A stretch of 14,844 bases of DNA from assembly GCA_002396125.1 (NCBI GenBank), contig DGWL01000089.1, positions 1-14,844 on the forward strand, read 5' to 3'. The translations under genes were made by a program, and so were the position numbers. The notes beneath the pieces were generated by a model. It was not told where the DNA came from. It ran no database searches and worked only from the letters and a program-made list of their open reading frames with translations. Shown here one piece after another: positions 7,653 through 12,357 of this stretch. Positions within the stretch are counted from its first letter, which is position 1, and each line of letters opens with the position of its first letter. The stretch is from Porphyromonadaceae bacterium UBA4259 (GTDB lineage: Bacteria > Bacteroidota > Bacteroidia > Bacteroidales > Muribaculaceae).

Positions 7653-8633
7653 TTAAAGGGCAAGCCTCATCCCAACAGAGCTACTCCAACCGTCAGGTGG
7701 CATCTTTAATCGATATGGTATCATACAACAAATTTCAACATGCCCATAATCCCCACCACGATTCACACGGTAGTAACCATTTTCGGGACCACAAGGATTT
7801 GTCTTAGGATGTGATGTATACTCTCCAAACCAATCTTGACACCACTCTTGAACATTACCACTCATATCGAAAATACCTAACTCATTAGGATTCTTTTGAG
7901 CTACTGGTTGAGTGCCAAAACCACTAGTTGCAGGAAAATGCGAGGGCAAATTAAGACTATACCATGCAACTTCATTAACATTATAGCTACCTGAATATAT
8001 GTATCCTTGGCTACAATTTCCTCCGCGAGCAGCAAATTCCCATTCTGCTTCGGTGGGTAGTCTAAAGTTCATGCCAGTCATTTGATTGAGTCTTGCAACA
8101 AATTCTTGACAATCATTCCAGCTAATCTGCTCTACTGGATGTTGAGAATGATCCTCACCAGTCTTTCCTTTATAATAACTAGGATTATTCTCCATTACAG
8201 CTTGCCACAACTCCTGAGTAACTTCTGTTTGACCTATATAATAATCATTAAGTGAGACATTAAATGTAGGCTTTGCATTATTAAAGCTAACGTCTTCTAG
8301 TTCATCTGTTGCACCCATTTGAAATGTTCCACCAGCCACGTATATCATTTTAAACGTAGCACCATTAACACTAAACTCAATTACATTATATTCTTGGTCA
8401 GTTCCTTCGACCAATTTTTTATACATAAAAGTCAAATCTGCCGCATTGACCAATCCATCACCATTCACATCACAATTAAAATAATTGGATGAGTTGTAGC
8501 CAAGTATATGATCAAAAATACAAGTCACGTCAGCAGTTGTCACATACCCATCTTGGTTCACATCAGTTTTGATTTCAGCCATTGCATTTATGGCAAAAAA
8601 ACAAAAAATAATAAAATAAAATGATTTTTTCAT
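7653..8633 (-). CDS. Secreted dockerin-containing SUMF1/formylglycine-generating-enzyme-like protein
   Basis: 326 residues. Residues 1-19 are a signal peptide (MKKSFYFIIF then a hydrophobic run to NAMA). Residues ~24-76 hold two dockerin-type calcium loops (DVNQDGYVTTADV and DVNGDGLVNAADL). Residues ~93-326 are a SUMF1/FGE-sulfatase fold: MIYVAGGTFQMG, IGQTEVTQELWQAV, HPVEQISWNDC, FRLPTEAEWEFAARGG, GIFDMSGNVQEW, NRGGDY and a C-terminal GMRLAL. True FGEs use two cysteines near the end. Here Cys303 fits the second (Cys341 in the human enzyme), but His298 stands where the first (Cys336) should be, so it may not make formylglycine; many SUMF1-fold proteins have other or structural roles. The gene is visibly AT-richer than hutU (about 40% against 57% G+C in one sampled 60-base stretch each). 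A structured region lies upstream and may be its leader. Confidence 0.9.
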   Translation of the reverse strand: MKKSFYFIIFCFFAINAMAEIKTDVNQDGYVTTADVTCIFDHILGYNSSNYFNCDVNGDGLVNAADLTFMYKKLVEGTDQEYNVIEFSVNGATFKMIYVAGGTFQMGATDELEDVSFNNAKPTFNVSLNDYYIGQTEVTQELWQAVMENNPSYYKGKTGEDHSQHPVEQISWNDCQEFVARLNQMTGMNFRLPTEAEWEFAARGGNCSQGYIYSGSYNVNEVAWYSLNLPSHFPATSGFGTQPVAQKNPNELGIFDMSGNVQEWCQDWFGEYTSHPKTNPCGPENGYYRVNRGGDYGHVEICCMIPYRLKMPPDGWSSSVGMRLAL

Positions 8634-8680
8634 AACAACAAACAGCTAATAGGTTCCAGCCCAAAACCTTGAATAAATAT

Positions 8681-8885
8681 AAAATAAAAACGTGAGCTGA
8701 ATTATGCCACACTTTTGTAGAAGGTCGTAGGAAACCCAAAATGGAAGATGTGAAAATGCAGCCCACGCCATAGCGTGAGAACCGCTCTGCCACTCTTGCC
8801 ATTTTAGAAAATTTCCTACGTTTTCTACAACAAGATAAGCTAACGCTTCTATTATTTCAAAATTATCTGATTGCCTCTGCAATCC
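8681..8885 (-). ncRNA. Candidate structured RNA: small RNA or long 5' leader of the FGE-like gene
   Basis: Read on the minus strand, successive hairpins follow a promoter-like sequence. First, GATTGC-AGAG-GCAATC (8884-8869) is a perfect 6-bp stem with a tetraloop at the predicted start. Second, AGATAA pairs with TTATCT (8868-8833). Third, a long imperfect hairpin spans 8834-8712: plus-strand TTGTAGAA 8715-8722 with 8823-8830, CGTAGGAAA 8726-8734 with 8812-8820, AAAATGG 8738-8744 with 8799-8805, AAGA, GTG and GCAG with TCTT, CAC and CTGC, and CACGC 8764-8768 with GCGTG 8773-8777, about 43 pairs. Last, the T-rich run 8690-8681 (TTTTTATTTT) directly follows CAGCTCACG, which can form a terminator stem. 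The FGE-like gene starts 48 nt further on. No convincing coding frame or known RNA family was recognised. It could also be a palindromic dispersed element. The structure is seen; function and transcription are inferred. Confidence 0.45.
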
Positions 8886-8890
8886 AAATG

Positions 8891-8922
8891 CAAATATAAT
8901 ATTTTTTTAGCAAATCCATAAA
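8891..8922 (-). promoter_or_regulatory. Candidate promoter for the structured RNA / FGE-like gene
   Basis: On the minus strand TATATTTG (8898-8891) fits the Bacteroidetes -7 box TAnnTTTG. TTTA (8922-8919), one mismatch from TTTG, lies 20 bp upstream. Transcription would start around 8883-8887, right at the first hairpin of the structured region. The -33 box is imperfect and the surroundings are AT-rich, so chance is possible. Confidence 0.4.
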
Positions 8923-9018
8923 ATAATTAGAAAAAAATCTTGAACTATTTGCCTAAAAGTAGAAATATTACTATCTTTATAGTATAAAATATATTTTAAA
9001 TGAAATCTTATAAAGGTA

Positions 9019-9041
9019 TTCAAGTTATTATGATACTTGAA
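9019..9041. repeat. Perfect 7-bp inverted repeat (possible operator)
   Basis: TTCAAGT (9019-9025) and ACTTGAA (9035-9041) are exact reverse complements with a 9-bp spacer. The layout would fit a dimeric regulator, but no promoter is recognisable beside it and in such AT-rich DNA it could be chance. Confidence 0.3.
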
Positions 9042-9099
9042 CGTGATTGATAGATGAAAGTTGCCACTCGAGGAAGTCACCGAAAGCTCAAACACCAAC

Positions 9100-9148
9100 A
9101 CAACAGCATTCTTTTTTGAGATGAAGGCTGTTGTTCTATTCAAAAAAG
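9100..9148 (-). terminator. Interleaved inverted repeats after the LytTR gene (weak terminator or pseudoknot candidate)
   Basis: ACAACAGC (9100-9107) is complementary to GCTGTTGT (9127-9134), and CTTTTTTGA (9111-9119) to TCAAAAAAG (9140-9148). The pairs interleave, so they either exclude each other or form a pseudoknot. They begin 7 bp after the LytTR stop on the minus strand. No clean T-run follows the 8-bp stem, so the terminator role is uncertain. Confidence 0.35.
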
Positions 9149-9154
9149 GGAGTA

Positions 9155-10066
9155 TTAACGGTTGTATTTGTTTTGTGATAAAGCTTGTTTCACGCTTGTC
9201 ATGTTGCTTCGTGACACTGGTATTGAATCGTTACTATGCTTAATTAGCAGTTGCATTGAGCCTGCCTTTGAAATCACTTTCTCAACTTGCCATAAATTTA
9301 CCAGAAAAGCCCGATGGCAGCGTACAATCACATTAAATTGCTGCAACTGCATCTCAACTTGCTTTGAAGTGGCTCGCAGCATGTCACTCACAACTTTACC
9401 CTCATGAATCTGTAAAACTTTCACATAGTTTCCTACCGACTCAACATACAGCAAATTGGGGACATGCAAAGTTACCACATCACTGGTGGTTCCTGACAGT
9501 TGAATAGTTGATACCGATTGAGTCTCTTCGCTGGCGAGAATCGTCTTCTCTTCTAACTTGACAACACTTTTTTCTTGTTGCAATCGTTGCAGTTGCTCAT
9601 TCATCTGTTTGGTTTCTTCGAGTTCGGCTGCAAGATACTTGCCACGGAACTTGAAACGCCAGTAAATGCCAATGAGAAATGAGCAAAATGCCATAATCAC
9701 AAGTGTCTCAAAGAAATTGCCCCATGAGAGGTGATTACCGTCAACCTTGTCGCTGAGCACGAAATGACGATACAGGCATATCATGAGCGAGACGAGCGGT
9801 GTGTTGATGAGCTGGAACCATAGATTGCGCCTGATAATATAATCCACTCCACGGTCAAGGGAGCCAGGGCGCTTGAGCATGTAAACCAAGATTGCCTCGG
9901 TGAGAATGCAGGAAAGTATTCCCAGCCCTCCAACCACTACAAGATGTGCATAGGCTTGCCACTGCCATACATCAAGACCAAAAGGCTTGAAAACAGCCAG
10001 TACCACAACTGCAAAGCACACGCTGATGATGCGAATCTTTATTGTTTGTCTCTTTTCTCCATTCAT
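9155..10066 (-). CDS. Membrane-anchored LytTR-family transcriptional regulator
   Basis: 303 residues from the ATG at 10066. Four membrane helices lie at about 12-31 (ending in FKPFGL, typical of this group), 40-64, 84-105 and 118-137. A charged, coiled-coil-like linker follows at ~143-175 (ELEETKQMNEQLQRLQQEK), then a LytTR DNA-binding domain at ~195-298 with YVESVGNYVKV, VRCHRAFLVNL and IPVSRS. There is no receiver domain, so the membrane part may sense a signal or partner directly. A longer frame opens at 10156, but its extra 30 residues (MTNGNNSVTNSTN...) are untypical and would cover the LytTR-site-like repeats, so I prefer 10066. The gene is divergent from a LiaF-like membrane protein. 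Proteins of this kind often pair with small membrane proteins; the partnership here is inferred from position. Autoregulation is suggested by the upstream half-sites. Confidence 0.88.
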   Translation of the reverse strand: MNGEKRQTIKIRIISVCFAVVVLAVFKPFGLDVWQWQAYAHLVVVGGLGILSCILTEAILVYMLKRPGSLDRGVDYIIRRNLWFQLINTPLVSLMICLYRHFVLSDKVDGNHLSWGNFFETLVIMAFCSFLIGIYWRFKFRGKYLAAELEETKQMNEQLQRLQQEKSVVKLEEKTILASEETQSVSTIQLSGTTSDVVTLHVPNLLYVESVGNYVKVLQIHEGKVVSDMLRATSKQVEMQLQQFNVIVRCHRAFLVNLWQVEKVISKAGSMQLLIKHSNDSIPVSRSNMTSVKQALSQNKYNR

Positions 10067-10074
10067 AACAATGA

Positions 10075-10105
10075 CAAAGGTAATATAAAACCACATTACT
10101 ACAAA
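10075..10105 (-). promoter_or_regulatory. Bacteroidetes-type promoter for the LytTR gene
   Basis: On the minus strand TTTG (10105-10102) is followed after 19 bp by TACCTTTG (10082-10075), a full match to the TTTG/TAnnTTTG pattern. Only 8 nt separate the -7 box from the ATG at 10066, so the mRNA would have almost no leader. The LytTR-type half-sites lie about 19 bp upstream of the -33 box. Confidence 0.5.
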
Positions 10106-10123
10106 AACTTTCATCACATTTGT

Positions 10124-10153
10124 GCTGTTCGTCACACTATTATTACCGTTCGT
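10124..10153 (+). promoter_or_regulatory. Probable LytTR operator (two direct half-sites, 9-N12-9)
   Basis: The 10-mer GTTCGTCACA occurs at 10127-10136 and again at 10148-10157, exactly 21 bp apart, two helical turns. In frame with the LytTR half-site pattern [TA][AC][CA]GTTN[AG][TG], the second copy ACCGTTCGT (10145-10153) matches every position. The first, GCTGTTCGT (10124-10132), matches all but two. Two 9-bp direct repeats with a 12-bp gap are the usual binding layout for LytTR proteins. The site lies between the divergent LytTR and LiaF-like genes, so the regulator may act on both promoters. Confidence 0.6.
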
Positions 10154-10181
10154 CACAAAAGCGTGCAGAATATCCCAAATA

Positions 10182-10213
10182 CTTGCTGTAACTGTGTTTT
10201 TGCCGCAATTTTG
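10182..10213 (+). promoter_or_regulatory. Possible promoter of the LiaF-like gene
   Basis: CAATTTTG (10206-10213) differs from TAnnTTTG only in its first base, and CTTG (10182-10185) lies 20 bp upstream. Both boxes are imperfect, as for an activator-dependent promoter. The leader to the ATG at 10335 would be about 115 nt. It holds several short complementary segments: TGCAAG 10227-10232 with CTTGCA 10250-10255, and ATTGCC 10261-10266 with GGCAAT 10299-10304, the latter excluding GCCTG 10275-10279 with CAGGC 10297-10301. Confidence 0.25.
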
Positions 10214-10334
10214 CAGTCAAAATCAGTGCAAGTCGAGTGCAGTGCCATGCTTGCATGAGCATTGCCGAGGCGCCGCCTGATTTATTTAAAATATCGCAGG
10301 CAATTCAGCGCTGCACGCAAAAAAATATACGATT

Positions 10335-10895
10335 ATGACCCGACGAACAATTATTGGAATCATTTTTATTTTAGCCGCCATGATGAAGCTGGTGAGCATG
10401 TGGGGGATTTTCCACCTTGACTGGTTTGACTGGGTGTGGCAACATCCTTGGGCGGAATATCTGGCTCCTGCTCTTTTGCTTATTATAGGCATTAAGCTCA
10501 TTGTGAGCAGCTATCAGCGCAACCCCGAACAGTGGCTACAGCGCCCAGTACCTCAAGACGAGAACGGCAAGCGAATTAACTGTGCCGTGAGGTTTGGAGG
10601 TGACGAGTATGTCTATCGCGGCGAGCAGTTTCATGGCGCATGCCTTGACGCTTTCTTCGGTGGCCTGAGGCTCGACTTGCGCCAAGCTGTCATTAATGAA
10701 GATGAGGAAATCGACATCCATACCTTTGCTGGTGGCGTAGAGTTGTTAGTACCAGCTGGTATCAACATTGAGGTAAAGAGCCGCAGTTTCATTGGCGGTG
10801 TAGGCAACGAAACTGTGGGCAGGAGCATTCCTAACACCCCTACCCTACATATCATTGCCAGCAATATGCTCGGCGGAGTAAGCATTAAGGAATAG
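10335..10895 (+). CDS. LiaF-like small membrane protein (cell-wall stress response family)
   Basis: 186 residues. Two membrane helices lie at about 5-26 and 42-60. They are followed by a soluble domain (~82-186) of short beta repeats marked by GG turns: RFGGDEYVY, FFGGLRLDL, FAGGVELLVP, FIGGVGNE and MLGGVSIKE. This resembles the C-terminal domain of LiaF / cell-wall-active-antibiotic-response proteins, which in Gram-positive bacteria modulate envelope-stress signalling. The gene is divergent from the membrane LytTR regulator with an operator-like element between them, so an envelope-sensing pair is a reasonable inference. The start MTRRTIIGII is natural (charged, then hydrophobic). The stop codon lies inside the first unit of a heptanucleotide array. 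Biochemical role is not shown by sequence. Confidence 0.8.
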   Translation: MTRRTIIGIIFILAAMMKLVSMWGIFHLDWFDWVWQHPWAEYLAPALLLIIGIKLIVSSYQRNPEQWLQRPVPQDENGKRINCAVRFGGDEYVYRGEQFHGACLDAFFGGLRLDLRQAVINEDEEIDIHTFAGGVELLVPAGINIEVKSRSFIGGVGNETVGRSIPNTPTLHIIASNMLGGVSIKE

Positions 10896-10938
10896 TTAAT
10901 AGTTAATAGTTCAGAGTTATAGTTAATGGTTCATAGTT
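10891..10938 (+). repeat. Heptanucleotide tandem array (consensus AATAGTT)
   Basis: Three exact AATAGTT units (10891, 10898, 10905) are followed by CAGAGTT (10912), a six-base ATAGTT (10919), AATGGTT (10925) and CATAGTT (10932), seven units in all. The TAG stop of the LiaF-like gene (10893-10895) is part of the first unit. The period is not a multiple of three, and decay increases away from the gene. Function is unknown. Confidence 0.8.
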
Positions 10939-10975
10939 ATGCTCTTTTAGGTTAAGTGTTACAATAATTCATGGC

Positions 10976-11008
10976 TTTACCACGACATATCATAATTTTA
11001 TAATTTTG
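10976..11008 (+). promoter_or_regulatory. Promoter for the zinc-ribbon gene and probably the CAT-like gene
   Basis: TAATTTTG (11001-11008) is a full match to TAnnTTTG. TTTA (10976-10979), one mismatch from TTTG, lies 21 bp upstream. The start would be near 11013-11016, giving a leader of about 15-18 nt before the ATG at 11031. Confidence 0.5.
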
Positions 11009-11030
11009 TATCATAAAAACGATAATAAAT

Positions 11031-11618
11031 ATGGAACTAAAATTTTGTCAAAGTTGCGGAATGCCGCTCACAGAGGAACTGCTCGGCACCAATGCCGATG
11101 GGAGTAAGAATAAGGATTATTGCATCTATTGCTACAAGGATGGAGCTTACACTGGCGACTTCACAATGGAGGAAATGGTGGAATTCTGCTCGCAGTATGT
11201 AGATGAGTACAACAAAAACACTGGAGAGACCCTCAATCGCGAGGAGTATAAGAACGTGCTCCGCCAGTTTTATCCTAGTCTGAAACGTTGGCAATTGCCA
11301 GCCGACCAGCTCCCTCATGCCACATCGCCTATCAAGCAGAAACTCATTGATGAGGTAAACGCGCTAGGCATCAGCGGTATGCCCGAGATTAACAACCTAT
11401 TTGTCCTGCAAGGCTCTTATATCAATATGGAATATGAGGTCAACGGCAACAAAGTGAAATTGCTTGATGACAACGCCACCTACTGGTGCAACCAAGTTGA
11501 GCGCCTTGACTCTCCAGGCCGTTGCTTTGGCATTGCTTGCGATGAGCGCCACATCTTCGTGAGTGAATACGGCAAAGATGGCGTTGATGCCGAAATTGTA
11601 ATATTTAAAAGACAGTAA
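11031..11618 (+). CDS. Zinc-ribbon domain protein of unknown function
   Basis: 195 residues, soluble, no signal peptide or membrane helix. The N-terminus holds a putative zinc ribbon with Cys6-x2-Cys9 (FCQSCGMPL) and Cys31-x2-Cys34 (YCIYCYKDG), followed by TMEEMVEFCSQYV. This matches the small 'putative zinc ribbon' domain found near or inside regulators in Bacteroidetes and Firmicutes. The middle (~85-115) is helical. The C-terminal ~85 residues (LFVLQGSYINMEYEVNGNKVK... to VIFKRQ) look beta-rich and I do not recognise them. The CAT-like gene follows 43 bp downstream on the same strand without a terminator, so co-transcription is likely. Binding of zinc is inferred from the cysteines; the role is unknown. 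Confidence 0.8.
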   Translation: MELKFCQSCGMPLTEELLGTNADGSKNKDYCIYCYKDGAYTGDFTMEEMVEFCSQYVDEYNKNTGETLNREEYKNVLRQFYPSLKRWQLPADQLPHATSPIKQKLIDEVNALGISGMPEINNLFVLQGSYINMEYEVNGNKVKLLDDNATYWCNQVERLDSPGRCFGIACDERHIFVSEYGKDGVDAEIVIFKRQ

Positions 11619-11661
11619 TCTCCGGTCAAGGAGCATCCCTACTATCACCCTTATTGAAACA

Positions 11662-12279
11662 ATGAAGACTGAGATTAATCCACAGGACAGCAATCGCCGA
11701 GATGCATTCAATCTCTGGATGTCATCGCCTATGCCAATGGTCACTCTTGTGAAAACGCTGGATGTGACAAAGCTTCTGAAATATAGCAAAAAGCATGGCA
11801 CGAGTTTCAACATGCTTCTATGCTGGTGCATCGGTAAAGCGGCAAGTCAAGTTGAGCAGTTCTATGTCCTACCCGAGCATGGCAAGTTATATAAATATGA
11901 CTGCCTAGCTGTCAATGTGATTGTGAAAAACAAAGAAGGCGACATCAACTCATGCGACATCCCCCACACACACGGCTTGAGCCGTTTTAACCACGATTAC
12001 ATGGCCCTGACGCGATTGGCAATCCAAAACTGTGAAAGCAGTTCCCACGAGCAGACAATGGTAATAGGCACATCGGCAATGATTGAAACTGAATTAGATT
12101 GCATCATTAACCAATATGCCAAGGGACTTAACAATCCTATGGTCATGTGGGGGAAATATCGCAAAGGGTGGTTCAAAACCACGTTGCCCATCAGTTTTCA
12201 GTTTCATCATGTGCAGATGGATGGTGCCCATGCCGGGCGATTTTTCGCTAACTTGCAAGACGAAATAGATAAACTGTAA
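11662..12279 (+). CDS. Chloramphenicol acetyltransferase-like O-acetyltransferase (CatA fold)
   Basis: At 205 residues it is close to the ~215 of classical CatA enzymes. The active-site motif HHxxxDG is intact (HHVQMDG, His182-Gly188, catalytic base His183). It sits in the usual C-terminal context: PMVMWGKY, then KTTLPISFQFHH, then GAHAGRFFANLQDEID. The N-terminal half also follows the family (LDVTKLLKYSKKHGTSFNMLLCWCIGKAASQ). The family transfers acetyl from acetyl-CoA to a hydroxyl of a small molecule. Several chromosomal CatA-like proteins in Bacteroidetes have no proven action on chloramphenicol, so the substrate must stay open. It is likely co-transcribed with the zinc-ribbon gene. No mobile-element sequence is nearby, which argues against a recently acquired resistance gene. 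Confidence 0.85.
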   Translation: MKTEINPQDSNRRDAFNLWMSSPMPMVTLVKTLDVTKLLKYSKKHGTSFNMLLCWCIGKAASQVEQFYVLPEHGKLYKYDCLAVNVIVKNKEGDINSCDIPHTHGLSRFNHDYMALTRLAIQNCESSSHEQTMVIGTSAMIETELDCIINQYAKGLNNPMVMWGKYRKGWFKTTLPISFQFHHVQMDGAHAGRFFANLQDEIDKL

Positions 12280-12357
12280 CACTTGGCTATGTGGCGGTCA
12301 TTACATCTAATGAGTGAACAAAGCAAACAATATGTATAATTAAAAAAATAAGGTAAA

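Larger units (their letters stand above)
8923..9154. other. Intergenic stretch without a recognisable gene
   Basis: Together with 8634-8922 this makes a gap of about 520 bp between two minus-strand genes. The stretch is very AT-rich from 8890 to about 9010. The short open frames on either strand give low-complexity, unconvincing peptides. What can be seen are a 7-bp inverted repeat at 9019-9041 and two interleaved inverted repeats at 9100-9148, listed separately. Confidence 0.6.

Noticed and set aside
8715..8830. tRNA-like look of the minus strand near 8795-8764 (GGCAGAGCGGTTCTC)
   Set aside because: It resembles a D-arm only. No acceptor stem, anticodon arm or TPsiC GTTCRA motif can be fitted around it.
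8712..8834. Retron or integron attC site as explanation of the long hairpin
   Set aside because: No reverse transcriptase or integrase gene is present in the window, and the core sites (GTTRRRY/RYYYAAC) are missing.
8646..8882. Short minus-strand frames across the structured region as small proteins
   Set aside because: Several overlapping frames are open by chance. The strong base pairing of the DNA explains the sequence better than any peptide, and no start context stands out.
10067..10156. Extended N-terminus of the LytTR regulator
   Set aside because: The extra residues are untypical for the family, would overlap the promoter and operator-like repeats, and the homologous-looking start MNGEKRQ lies at 10066.
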